Part shown: positions 6,066 through 13,150 of the stretch, piece after piece
How the letters are laid out: each line of letters starts with the position of its first letter
Numbering within the stretch: position 1 is the stretch's first letter
From: DATNPH01 sp036703315
Lineage (GTDB): Bacteria; Cyanobacteriota; Cyanobacteriia; Cyanobacteriales; Coleofasciculaceae
DNA: 14,534 nucleotides
Reading direction: 5' to 3'
NCBI GenBank assembly: GCA_036703315.1
Contig: DATNPH010000065.1
Span: 1-14,534, forward strand
Program-made: the position numbers and the translations under genes
The notes under the pieces: generated by a model
Told to the model about the DNA's origin: nothing
Seen by the model: only the letters and a program-made list of their open reading frames with translations
Database searches by the model: none

Positions 6066-7340
6066 TTAGAACTTCTGCCCAACATAAACCGAGCGAACTT
6101 CGCCATTGCGCCGAACGACAGCTTCCTGGTTAGCCACAGATACTAAAGTCCAGCCGCTAGCACCGATCGCTTCACCGACATTGATGCGTTGAGTGATGCC
6201 ATTAACTTCAAATAAAGCGGCAGATTGCTCACCCAACTCTAACAATCCCACGAGAGTATGTCTGGCAGCCGCTGCTGATGATTGCGGAATCTGAGAGGAT
6301 TCGGGGACTTGCGAGGGAGGTGGAGTTGGTGCTGACGCTGAGGCTTTAGAAGAGGCTGGTGCTGGGCGTCTGGCTGCTACTGAAGGAGCTGGTGCTGGGC
6401 GTTTGGCTGCTACTGAAGGAGCTGGTGCCGGGCGTTTGGTTGCTACTGAAGGAGCTGGCACTGCACGTTTAACTGCCGCTGAAGGGGCTGGTAGTGAGGG
6501 TTTGGCGGGGGGTGAGGGTACGGTTAATGAGCGTTTAATGGTTGATGGAGGCGTTGCTGCTGGGGGTCTGACTGGCAGTGGAGCTACTCTTACTGAGGCT
6601 CTGGCGGCTGGGGGCGCTGAAAGAGCCAAAGGAGCCTGAGGTGGGTAAACCGGGATATAAAGAACACTTGGGGCTGGGTTAGGGGCAAGGGGACGAGGAT
6701 TAGGAGCCTGAATGGTTGCCAGGTTGGTAGTTCCTGAAGGGGTCGGTGATGCTGTTACTTGTGGTTTAGCTTTAGTCTTGTGCTCAATCACTTCCAGCGA
6801 TCGCAACATGTAGTTAACAAACTGGGCATCCGATCCTGAGAGCTGACCATTTTCACCCGTTGGTGAATCAATCTGATTCGGCGACCAAGGTAAAGATAGC
6901 TTTTTCTGGTTTGTCAACAGCAGAATTATCGTTACTCCTAGAGCCGCCAAACCAGCCAACAACAAAACTTTCTCCAAAGACCACCAGCCTGACTGATTCG
7001 TCGGAGAACTGGTTGTGGGAGCTACGCTAGTCTCTGATGGTTCGACCAACGTGGTCGGAATCTCAGTTTGTTCAGTGCTTGGCTGTTGCGGCAGTTCTTG
7101 GGGTGGCACCACGGCAGGTGGTGTAGTGATTTGCCCAATCGAGAGCGACTGCAAGGAAACATACTCTGGCTTGACAGGCTCTGTCGGTAACTTGTTACTA
7201 CCCTCTAAAATCCGGTCGATATCCCCAAATAACTCATCCATTAACTTGTCAGCCTCTGCTTCTGGTGACCAAGGCTTGGTTGGAGGGGGAGGGGTCAATT
7301 GTTCTCTTACCCCTTGATTGGTACTGACGTCCTGAGACAT
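6066..7340 (-). CDS. Proline-rich single-pass membrane protein with PilP/GspC-like C-terminal domain
   Basis: A 424-residue protein with a bitopic layout: acidic/Pro-rich cytoplasmic N-terminus (1-120, containing EAEADKLMDELFGDIDRIL), one transmembrane segment (about 124-142, KVLLLAGLAALGVTIILLL), a long Pro/Ala/Lys-rich stalk (about 190-345) and a compact C-terminal domain (about 361-424, LVGLLELGEQSAALFEVNG to RSVYVGQKF). The C-terminal pattern (short beta-strands, VGEAIGASGWTLVSV, VVRRNGEVRSVYVG) resembles the HR/PilP-type domain that inner-membrane GspC and PilP proteins use to contact a secretin; this is my inference from the pattern, not a search. The stalk has 11-residue repeats (SVAAKRPAPAP) encoded by 33-bp DNA repeats at 6352-6516. 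No type IV pilus gene is nearby. ATG start with GAGTGAG upstream. It lies downstream of mnmG on the same strand but 247 bp away. Confidence 0.75.
   Translation of the reverse strand: MSQDVSTNQGVREQLTPPPPTKPWSPEAEADKLMDELFGDIDRILEGSNKLPTEPVKPEYVSLQSLSIGQITTPPAVVPPQELPQQPSTEQTEIPTTLVEPSETSVAPTTSSPTNQSGWWSLEKVLLLAGLAALGVTIILLLTNQKKLSLPWSPNQIDSPTGENGQLSGSDAQFVNYMLRSLEVIEHKTKAKPQVTASPTPSGTTNLATIQAPNPRPLAPNPAPSVLYIPVYPPQAPLALSAPPAARASVRVAPLPVRPPAATPPSTIKRSLTVPSPPAKPSLPAPSAAVKRAVPAPSVATKRPAPAPSVAAKRPAPAPSVAARRPAPASSKASASAPTPPPSQVPESSQIPQSSAAAARHTLVGLLELGEQSAALFEVNGITQRINVGEAIGASGWTLVSVANQEAVVRRNGEVRSVYVGQKF
6352..6516 (-). repeat. 33-bp in-frame tandem repeats in the stalk-coding region
   Basis: Five units of 33 bases starting at 6352, 6385, 6418, 6451 and 6484. 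The second and third are nearly identical (plus-strand GGAGCTGGTGCTGGGCGTTT and following); the first, fourth and fifth are more diverged. Each encodes 11 residues of the SVAAKRPAPAP type, so copy-number changes would keep the reading frame and alter the length of the stalk. Confidence 0.85.
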
Positions 7341-7523
7341 GGGTTGCTCACTCTCGTGGCTACAGAATTAACAATATGCTTTAAGGCATTTCCTGTCGCT
7401 TAGATTAGCAGCGAAACTACTGATTATAGAGAGAAATTTCTCAAAAATTACACAGAAGGGGAATAGGGAGTGCTGAAGGAAACGTTCACTCACTCCTAAT
7501 AGGGTTCACAATGAACTCTAACC

Positions 7524-7559
7524 TACTAGCTTCCTACAAAACTTACTTGGAAGCTAGTA
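7524..7559 (-). terminator. 11-bp inverted repeat after mnmG
   Basis: TACTAGCTTCC (7524-7534) and GGAAGCTAGTA (7549-7559) are perfectly complementary around a 14-base loop, starting 28 bases past the mnmG stop. The stem is moderate in GC and no T-run follows on the minus strand, so a factor-independent terminator is possible but not proven. Confidence 0.5.
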
Positions 7560-7587
7560 TCTTCACTTATCTGTAATACCACAAGTT

Positions 7588-9561
7588 TTAGGCTAGGACG
7601 CTTGCTTCCTCTGACGTTTTCTGATGCCCTCCCTCTAGCCCTTGACTACCGGATGACTCTGCGTTGACGTTACGCGATCGCATTTCTAGATAAATTAGCA
7701 AGGCGTTAATATCGGCTGGGTTGACGCCACCAATTCGGGATGCCTGACCAAGAGTTAGGGGTTTTACCTTCGAGAGCTTTTCACGCGACTCCTTGGATAG
7801 GGTATCAATCGTCGCGTAATCCAAATCTGGCGGTAGCTGACGATGCGCTTGGCGGGCAACTTGGTCGATTTGGTTCTGCTGGCGCTGAAGATAACCCATA
7901 TACTTGATGTCAATTTCAGCCCCTTCTCGTTCCTGCTGGTGGAGGTTGGGATTACCCAAGCCATACTGGTCGAGGTTGACGTAGTGGAAGCCCGAACGAC
8001 GAAGCAAGTCAGCTAAGGTAATTGAGCCTTTGATTTTTTGCTGGGTATCTGCCGCGATCGCTTTTCCCAGTTCGTCATGTTCCTTGACCCGTGTTTCTTG
8101 AAGTCGCTCTTTTTCTGCCGCAATCTTGGTTTGTTTTTGCGTATATAGCTCCCACCGGCGGTCATCAATTAACCCCAACTCCCGCCCTAATGGTGTCAGA
8201 CGCCGATCAGCATTATCTGAGCGTAACAACAGGCGGTACTCCGAACGACTTGTCAGCATTCGGTAAGGCTCTCGCAAGTCTTTCGTACACAAATCATCGA
8301 TTAACGTGCCGATATAGCTCTCTTCACGGGGAAGCACGACCATTTCCTGATGCCGAACATATCGTACAGCGTTAATCCCGGCAATCAGACCCTGAGCTGC
8401 TGCTTCTTCATAGCCAGTAGTACCATTAAGTTGCCCGGCGCAGAATAGCCCCTCAATTTTCTTGGTCATCAGGGTGGGGTAGCACTGAGTTGCCGGAAGA
8501 TAGTCATACTCTACGGCATAGGCGGGACGCAGCATCGTACAGTTTTCTAATCCAGGAAGCGATCGCAATAGTTGCAACTGTAACCCCTCCGGCAAGCCTG
8601 TAGAGAATCCCTGGATATACAATTCTGGAATATCCCGACCTTCTGGCTCAATAAATATCTGGTGGCTTTCCTTATCAGCAAAGCGCACAATCTTATCTTC
8701 AATACTGGGGCAATAACGCGGTCCCTTGGCATCCACCCAACCACCATAAACGGGCGATAGGTGAAGATTTTCTCGAATCAATCGATGAGTCTGGGCTGTT
8801 GTGCGGGTGATATAGCAATTGAGTTGCTCTTGTTCCACCCACACCTCTGGGTCAAAGCTGAACCAGCGCACCTCTTGATCACCTGGCTGAGGTTCCATCT
8901 TGCTGTAGTCTGCTGAGCGCTTATCTACCCGTGCTGGAGTTCCCGTCTTCAGTCGCCCTGTTTCAAATCCCAGGCGATTGAGGGTTTCTGTCAAGCCAAC
9001 AGCGGCAAACTCCCCAGCGCGTCCAGCTGACATCGACTTGTTTCCCACCCAAATCCGTCCACCCAGGAAAGTGCCAGTCGTCAGCACGACAGCTGGTGCC
9101 TGGAACCCCACACCAAAGTAAGTCTCGACGCCAATGACTTGATCATTGGCTCCCAGCACCAAATCAGTCACCATGCCTTCACGGATTGTCAAATTTTCCT
9201 GGTTCTCGACAATCCCCTTCATCACAGCCGCATATTCTCGCTTATCTGTCTGCGCCCGTAATGCCCAAACGGCTGGTCCTCGTGAGGAGTTTAGCACTCG
9301 TTTTTGTAGGTAAGTGCGATCGGCCATTTTGCCAATTTCTCCCCCTAAGGCATCCACCTCATGAACCAGCTGAGACTTAGCTGGTGCACCCACCGCGGGG
9401 TTGCAGGGTTGCCAAGCAATTTTATCCAGGTTGAGTGTCAGTAGCAGGGTACGACAGCCCAAACGTGCCGCCGCCAGGGCTGCCTCACAACCGGAGTGAC
9501 CGGCACCCACGACAATAACATCAAAGGCGTCTTGGAATTCAACAGGTGAATGCAGGGTCAT
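7588..9561 (-). CDS. mnmG: tRNA uridine-5-carboxymethylaminomethyl modification enzyme MnmG (GidA)
   Basis: FAD enzyme that, with the GTPase MnmE, installs the carboxymethylaminomethyl group on wobble uridine 34 of several tRNAs. Read from the ATG at 9561 it has 657 residues. The Rossmann motif VVGAGHSGCEAALAAARLG starts near residue 17; conserved cysteines are visible in QPCNPAVG (Cys53) and RYCPSIEDK (Cys284), as is GTFLGGRIWVG, and further on EYDYLPATQCYPTLMTKKIEGLFCAGQ. The C-terminal helical region that contacts MnmE and tRNA (IKYMGYLQRQQNQI) is present, followed by a polar tail of about 27 residues. An in-frame TTG at 9618 would add 19 residues but has no better ribosome site, and cyanobacterial homologues as I remember them start close to the FQDEFDV stretch, so I prefer the ATG. 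It is divergent from the small gene at 9736. Three HIP1 octamers lie inside. Confidence 0.95.
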   Translation of the reverse strand: MTLHSPVEFQDAFDVIVVGAGHSGCEAALAAARLGCRTLLLTLNLDKIAWQPCNPAVGAPAKSQLVHEVDALGGEIGKMADRTYLQKRVLNSSRGPAVWALRAQTDKREYAAVMKGIVENQENLTIREGMVTDLVLGANDQVIGVETYFGVGFQAPAVVLTTGTFLGGRIWVGNKSMSAGRAGEFAAVGLTETLNRLGFETGRLKTGTPARVDKRSADYSKMEPQPGDQEVRWFSFDPEVWVEQEQLNCYITRTTAQTHRLIRENLHLSPVYGGWVDAKGPRYCPSIEDKIVRFADKESHQIFIEPEGRDIPELYIQGFSTGLPEGLQLQLLRSLPGLENCTMLRPAYAVEYDYLPATQCYPTLMTKKIEGLFCAGQLNGTTGYEEAAAQGLIAGINAVRYVRHQEMVVLPREESYIGTLIDDLCTKDLREPYRMLTSRSEYRLLLRSDNADRRLTPLGRELGLIDDRRWELYTQKQTKIAAEKERLQETRVKEHDELGKAIAADTQQKIKGSITLADLLRRSGFHYVNLDQYGLGNPNLHQQEREGAEIDIKYMGYLQRQQNQIDQVARQAHRQLPPDLDYATIDTLSKESREKLSKVKPLTLGQASRIGGVNPADINALLIYLEMRSRNVNAESSGSQGLEGGHQKTSEEASVLA

Positions 9562-9735
9562 GTTCAAACTGAGTAGCTGGGACTCATGCTTAATTTTAGC
9601 GGCTAGAATCAACGCCAATAGCTCAGCTAAGTTCGAGAATGGTGAAGCGTTAGCTATCCTGAAAGAATTGCCCCAGAGCCAATTTGCTTAAAAAAACTTA
9701 ATAACACTACCGAAGTACCTCCAAGAGAAGCCATA

Positions 9736-10089
9736 ATGCCGACAAACGTGGTTGGACACAGGTGTGGTGTGAAGTACTTTTTTCTCTCCGATGGATGGAC
9801 AGTAGGTCGGGTTTGGGAGTTTGGCGGACTTTGGAACCCAAACGCTTGGCGACGCGAACCAGAAATTCAGAAAATGAACCTTTGTATCGTGGAACAAGGG
9901 GAAAAATTATGGCTCTATCGGGTTGAAGAGGCGATTCTCATGGTCGAAGTCAAGCCTACGCCTGAGGCTCCCTCCGACTCAGCAAAAACAATTGGTCAGG
10001 TCGTCCTTAAGCGTCTGATTACTGCCGAACAAGCCTTGGAGCGACTAGCGACGGCACAGACTTGGTTCAATCCTGTATCTGTGGAATAG
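9736..10089 (+). CDS. Small protein of unknown function upstream of psbB
   Basis: A 117-residue soluble protein with no signal peptide or membrane segment. The N-terminal two thirds are rich in aromatic residues and glycine (FFLSDGWTVGRVWEFGGLW at about 15-33, then NPNAWRREPEIQKMNLCIVEQG and KLWLYRVEEAILMVEV) and look like a compact beta-rich domain; the C-terminal third is a probable helix (ITAEQALERLATAQTWF). I do not recognise a family; it could be a cyanobacterial hypothetical. AGAAG nine bases before the ATG supports the start. It is 253 bp upstream of psbB on the same strand, with a hairpin at 10115-10144 between them, so cotranscription is uncertain. Confidence 0.75.
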   Translation: MPTNVVGHRCGVKYFFLSDGWTVGRVWEFGGLWNPNAWRREPEIQKMNLCIVEQGEKLWLYRVEEAILMVEVKPTPEAPSDSAKTIGQVVLKRLITAEQALERLATAQTWFNPVSVE

Positions 10090-10114
10090 TGATATTGTCA
10101 AGTAAAGTTTGACT

Positions 10115-10144
10115 GAGCTCTGCCCTGCTGGGGGAGCAGAACTC
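10115..10144 (+). terminator. Hairpin between the 117-aa gene and psbB
   Basis: GAGCTCTGC (10115-10123) and GCAGAACTC (10136-10144) pair over nine positions with one C-A mismatch around a 12-base loop, starting 25 bases after the stop codon at 10087-10089. No T-run follows, so termination here is tentative. Confidence 0.4.
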
Positions 10145-10175
10145 CCAAACTGGCTTGCAATCGACTCTAACAATA

Positions 10176-10193
10176 GTTACACTTCTTTAAACA
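10176..10193. promoter_or_regulatory. HLR1-like (RpaB) site upstream of psbB
   Basis: Two half-sites GTTACACT and TTTAAACA separated by two bases resemble the HLR1 element bound by the response regulator RpaB at high-light-regulated photosynthesis genes (consensus as I recall: two copies of K-TTACA-W-W spaced by two). Thirteen of the sixteen constrained positions agree. It lies 150 bases upstream of the psbB ATG; the psbB transcription start is unknown to me. Confidence 0.3.
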
Positions 10194-10342
10194 ATCTTCA
10201 GTTTCATGGACGCCTTGTCCGAAAAACTACGTTGCCTTTCCTATAGGTTTATTAAGAAACACTACAGGAGTGGCGTCAATTTCTAATATCATCCGAAAAG
10301 AAGCGTCGAAGTAGAAACTTTATCCGAGGAGGAGCGTAGTCA

Positions 10343-11872
10343 ATGGGACTACCTTGGTACCGAGTACACACAGTCGTCCTGAATGATCCAGGGCGTCTGA
10401 TTTCTGTACACCTGATGCATACTGCCCTTGTGGCAGGCTGGGCTGGTTCAATGGCCCTTTATGAATTGGCAATTTTTGATCCAAGCGATCCAGTTTTGAA
10501 CCCAATGTGGCGTCAGGGTATGTTCGTCCTGCCGTTCATGGCTCGTTTGGGTGTTACCCAATCTTGGGGCGGCTGGAGCATCACTGGCGAAACCGCAGCC
10601 AACCCTGGCTTCTGGTCATTTGAAGGCGTTGCGGCTGCTCACATTGTTCTCTCTGGTCTTTTGTTCCTGGCTGCCGTATGGCACTGGGTTTACTGGGATT
10701 TAGAACTATTTAGAGACCCACGCACGGGTGAACCCGCTCTCGATTTGCCGAAAATGTTTGGCATCCACCTGTTCTTATCGGGTTTGCTTTGCTTTGGCTT
10801 TGGTGCGTTTCACCTAACAGGGTTATTTGGCCCTGGTATGTGGGTGTCTGACCCAGCTGGAATTACAGGTCACATTGAACCTGTGGCTCCAGCGTGGGGG
10901 CCAGAAGGTTTTAACCCCTTCAACCCTGGTGGCGTTGTGGCTCACCATATCGCGGCGGGAATTGTCGGCATTATTGCTGGGTTGTTTCACCTGGCTGTCC
11001 GACCACCAGAGCGGTTGTACAAAGCCCTGCGGATGGGAAATATTGAAACCGTACTTTCCAGCAGTATTGCTGCTGTGTTCTTTGCCGCTTTTGTTGTGGC
11101 AGGTACGATGTGGTACGGCAGTGCGACCACGCCAATTGAACTGTTTGGACCGACCCGTTATCAATGGGACGGTGGTTATTTCAAACAAGAAATTGACCGA
11201 CGTGTACAAGCTAATTTGGCGTCAGGAGCGAGCTTGTCACAGGCTTACTCAGCGATTCCAGAAAAGCTGGCTTTCTACGACTATGTAGGAAATTCCCCAG
11301 CCAAAGGCGGTTTGTTCCGTACTGGTCCAATGGACAAGGGTGATGGTATCGCTCAAGAGTGGCTGGGTCATCCTGTGTTTAAGGATGGTGAAGGTCGGGA
11401 GTTGACGGTTCGTCGTCTTCCTAACTTCTTTGAAACCTTCCCTGTAGTGCTGACCGATGCCAATGGTGTAGTTCGTGCGGACATTCCGTTCCGACGGGCA
11501 GAATCAAAATACAGCTTTGAGCAGGCTGGGGTGACGGCTAGCTTCTACGGTGGCGCGCTGGATGGTAAAACGTTTAAAGACCCAGTCGATGTGAAAAAGT
11601 ATGCTCGTAAGGCGCAGCTGGGTGAACCTTTCGAGTTTGACCGCGAAACTCTGAACTCTGACGGTGTATTCCGTACAAGTCCACGGGGTTGGTTTACCTT
11701 CGGACATGCAGTGTTTGCGCTGCTGTTCTTCTTTGGGCACATCTGGCATGGCTCTCGGACTTTGTTCCGGGATGTGTTTGCTGGGGTCGAGGCAGATTTG
11801 GAAGAGCAAGTCGAATGGGGTCTGTTCCAGAAGGTGGGAGACAAGTCCACCCGGAAGAAAGAGACTGTCTAG
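10343..11872 (+). CDS. psbB: Photosystem II core antenna protein CP47
   Basis: Chlorophyll-binding inner antenna that passes excitation to the D1/D2 reaction centre in the thylakoid membrane. The 509-residue protein is full length (usual cyanobacterial size about 507-509). It begins MGLPWYRVHTVVLNDPGRLI and has six membrane helices; histidines that bind chlorophyll are visible, including His9, His23 and His26 near the N-terminus and His455, His466 and His469 in the last helix (GHAVFALLFFFGHIWHGS), all at canonical CP47 numbering. The large lumenal loop lies between helices 5 and 6 (about 258-447). The cytoplasmic tail (VGDKSTRKKETV) is a few residues longer than some homologues. GAGGAGGAG (10326-10334) is an exceptionally strong ribosome site 8 bases before the ATG, fitting a highly expressed protein. 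psbT follows, separated by a heptamer repeat block. Confidence 0.99.
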   Translation: MGLPWYRVHTVVLNDPGRLISVHLMHTALVAGWAGSMALYELAIFDPSDPVLNPMWRQGMFVLPFMARLGVTQSWGGWSITGETAANPGFWSFEGVAAAHIVLSGLLFLAAVWHWVYWDLELFRDPRTGEPALDLPKMFGIHLFLSGLLCFGFGAFHLTGLFGPGMWVSDPAGITGHIEPVAPAWGPEGFNPFNPGGVVAHHIAAGIVGIIAGLFHLAVRPPERLYKALRMGNIETVLSSSIAAVFFAAFVVAGTMWYGSATTPIELFGPTRYQWDGGYFKQEIDRRVQANLASGASLSQAYSAIPEKLAFYDYVGNSPAKGGLFRTGPMDKGDGIAQEWLGHPVFKDGEGRELTVRRLPNFFETFPVVLTDANGVVRADIPFRRAESKYSFEQAGVTASFYGGALDGKTFKDPVDVKKYARKAQLGEPFEFDRETLNSDGVFRTSPRGWFTFGHAVFALLFFFGHIWHGSRTLFRDVFAGVEADLEEQVEWGLFQKVGDKSTRKKETV

Positions 11873-11886
11873 AAAGGCAACTCCAT

Positions 11887-11948
11887 AAAAGGCAAAAGGC
11901 AAAGGGCAAAATTCTTTTTCTTTTGCCTTTTTACTTTTTACTTTTGCA
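11887..11948 (+). repeat. Heptamer repeats with inverted arms between psbB and psbT
   Basis: Left side: AAAAGGC (11887), AAAAGGC (11894), AAAGGGC (11901). Right side: TTTTGCC (11921), TTTTTAC (11928), TTTTTAC (11935), TTTTGCA (11942). The two halves are purine- and pyrimidine-rich and can pair (GGCAAAA with TTTTGCC), giving a hairpin followed by T-rich sequence 14 bases after the psbB stop. It is an STRR-type element that may also act as a psbB terminator or attenuator. Confidence 0.75.
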
Positions 11949-11994
11949 TTGCAAGGTAGACTGGTAGTAAGGCAGATAATCAGGAATTATTGAC

Positions 11995-12090
11995 ATGGAA
12001 AGCGTTGCTTATATCTTAATTTTGGCACTAGCAATCGGTGTACTGTTTTTTGCGATCGCCTTCCGGGAGCCACCTCGGATTGAAAAGTAG
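11995..12090 (+). CDS. psbT: Photosystem II reaction center protein T
   Basis: A 31-residue single-helix thylakoid protein located at the photosystem II dimer interface, where it stabilises the dimer and helps recovery after photoinhibition. The sequence opens MESVAYILILALAIGVLFFA and ends IAFREPPRIEK, the diagnostic PsbT tail. Length matches the family. AGGAA lies upstream of the ATG. It follows psbB in the same direction, the usual cyanobacterial order, but 122 bp downstream with a repeat block between. A HIP1 octamer (12052-12059) encodes part of the FAIAF stretch. Confidence 0.97.
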   Translation: MESVAYILILALAIGVLFFAIAFREPPRIEK

Positions 12091-12102
12091 TTCACACTGA
12101 TC

Positions 12103-12124
12103 CGCTTCGCCCAATCGCGAAGCG
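12103..12124 (+). terminator. 8-bp palindrome CGCTTCGC-N6-GCGAAGCG after psbT
   Basis: Perfect GC-rich arms at 12103-12110 and 12117-12124 with a 6-base loop, starting 13 bases past the psbT stop. No T-run follows. It could be a 3'-end stabilising hairpin or weak terminator; arms of this sequence type also recur as dispersed palindromes in cyanobacterial genomes. Confidence 0.5.
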
Positions 12125-12166
12125 TAATCCTTGTGAGCACCATAAATTTATAACTGTTGTTAATTC

Positions 12167-12238
12167 CCTGAGCCTTCGAATTCTGTTTCTATCTAGTCCT
12201 GTAGGATAGGAAAAAGGATAGATAAACATCGGCTCAGG
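12167..12238 (+). promoter_or_regulatory. Structured candidate leader upstream of nrdR
   Basis: CCTGAGCC (12167-12174) and GGCTCAGG (12231-12238) are perfect 8-bp complements enclosing 56 bases, which contain two direct copies of AGGATAG (12203-12209 and 12215-12221). If transcribed, the arms would close a multi-element structure about 88 bases before the nrdR ATG. I match it to no known riboswitch. Confidence 0.3.
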
Positions 12239-12325
12239 TTTTCGCATTGATCCACTCCATCTCGGTCAAGCTTTCTCTTCGAGCAAGCTGTCTTTGAGTC
12301 CATCAGCAGGAAAGGACTTTTCCCT

Positions 12326-12868
12326 ATGCGATGCCCCTATTGTCAGCACACCGATAGTCGTGTCCTTGAGTCCCGTTCAACAGAAGCGGGACAAAGTGTC
12401 CGGCGACGGCGGGAGTGTTTGCGCTGTAAACATCGCTTCACGACTTACGAACGCATTGAATTTGTGCCAGTAACAGTTATAAAAAGGGATGGGAAGCGGG
12501 AATCGTTTGACCGCTCCAAGTTATTACGGGGAATTGTTCGCGCCTGCGAAAAAACTGGCATCCCCCAAAGACGCTTAGAAGTATTGGTCGATGAGATTGA
12601 AGCTGAACTACAGCAGCGGTTTGGCAGAGAAGTTACTAGTAATGAAATTGGTGAGTTAGTACTCCAATACTTGCGAGGTGAGAGTGAAGTTGCCTATGTC
12701 CGTTTTGCTTCTGTCTACCGTAAATTTCAAGGCATTAGAGATTTTGTTGAAACATTAGATCATCTCAAAAGCGATTCTGAGATCATTGAAACATTAGAAG
12801 CTTCACCAACTTCCGCCTCTGATGAAGAAAAACAAGAAACACCAGCATCAGTGATGTCAGCTTCGTGA
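12326..12868 (+). CDS. nrdR: Transcriptional repressor NrdR
   Basis: Nucleotide-sensing repressor of ribonucleotide reductase genes. The 180-residue protein starts with the zinc ribbon MRCPYCQ (Cys3, Cys6) with the second pair in CLRCK (Cys31, Cys34) and the basic stretch RRRREC, which binds NrdR boxes. An ATP-cone follows (about 49-139; VIKRDGKRESFDRSKLLRGI onward) and senses dATP versus ATP. The C-terminal tail (about 145-180) is acidic and Ser/Thr-rich and is longer than in many bacteria (E. coli NrdR is about 149 residues). AGGAAAGGA upstream of the ATG is a good ribosome site. It sits between psbT and rpsA in the same direction, an order I recall from other cyanobacteria. No NrdR box was recognised in the window. 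Confidence 0.96.
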   Translation: MRCPYCQHTDSRVLESRSTEAGQSVRRRRECLRCKHRFTTYERIEFVPVTVIKRDGKRESFDRSKLLRGIVRACEKTGIPQRRLEVLVDEIEAELQQRFGREVTSNEIGELVLQYLRGESEVAYVRFASVYRKFQGIRDFVETLDHLKSDSEIIETLEASPTSASDEEKQETPASVMSAS

Positions 12869-12983
12869 ACATAGCTTTATACAATCTGCTTATTCCCCTA
12901 GTGGGTAAAAACTAGTAGTAGTAACAGCTAAGTAGCGGAAATCATCATCTCATTAAGGGCTGCCTAATCTTCATCCAGTTAAC

Positions 12984-13010
12984 ACTTAAGCATCCAGCTT
13001 AAGTTATAAT
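12984..13010 (+). promoter_or_regulatory. rpsA promoter with abutting dyad
   Basis: A perfect TATAAT (13005-13010) is immediately preceded by the inverted repeat ACTTAAG (12984-12990) - CATCCAG - CTTAAGT (12998-13004). The dyad fills the place where the -35/-10 spacer and -35 element would be, and no consensus -35 is seen (TTAACA at 12979-12984 is 20 bases away). This would give a leader of roughly 130 bases before rpsA and is consistent with an activator- or repressor-controlled promoter. Confidence 0.55.
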
Positions 13011-13104
13011 TGCCTGTCTGGGCTTTATTAAATCTTCTAAAATAGGGTTTAGACAAAGCAATGTAGGTGTAGGCAGCACAATGCTTACGTGCGAGTACAT
13101 CGAC

Positions 13105-13120
13105 AGGAGGCATAGTCATT
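13105..13120 (+). promoter_or_regulatory. Strong Shine-Dalgarno in the rpsA leader
   Basis: AGGAGG (13105-13110) is a perfect Shine-Dalgarno sequence, yet the annotated ATG is 40 bases further on. Seven bases after it is ATT (13118-13120), in frame with rpsA and open through to the ATG (11 extra codons). The ATG itself has only AAGGAA about 10 bases upstream. It may be an unusual start or a ribosome standby or regulatory site. Confidence 0.4.
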
Positions 13121-13150
13121 ACGGAGATAAAACAAGGAAACGCAACGCAC

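Noticed and set aside
6403..6639. Plus-strand open frame of Gly/Ala/Glu repeats
   Set aside because: It is the complement of the 33-bp repeats in the stalk-coding region of the minus-strand gene; the repeats alone keep it open.
9562..9618. TTG start giving MnmG 19 more residues
   Set aside because: No convincing Shine-Dalgarno, and the added residues are not expected from homologues, which begin close to the FAD-binding strand. Not fully excluded.
10823..11902. Long antisense open frames opposite psbB (for example 10823-11209 and 11504-11902)
   Set aside because: They mirror the codon bias of psbB, have no ribosome sites, and their translations show no recognisable domain.
899..11948. Possible CRISPR array among the short repeats
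   Set aside because: The repeats are contiguous heptamers or coding repeats with no spacers, and no cas gene is present.
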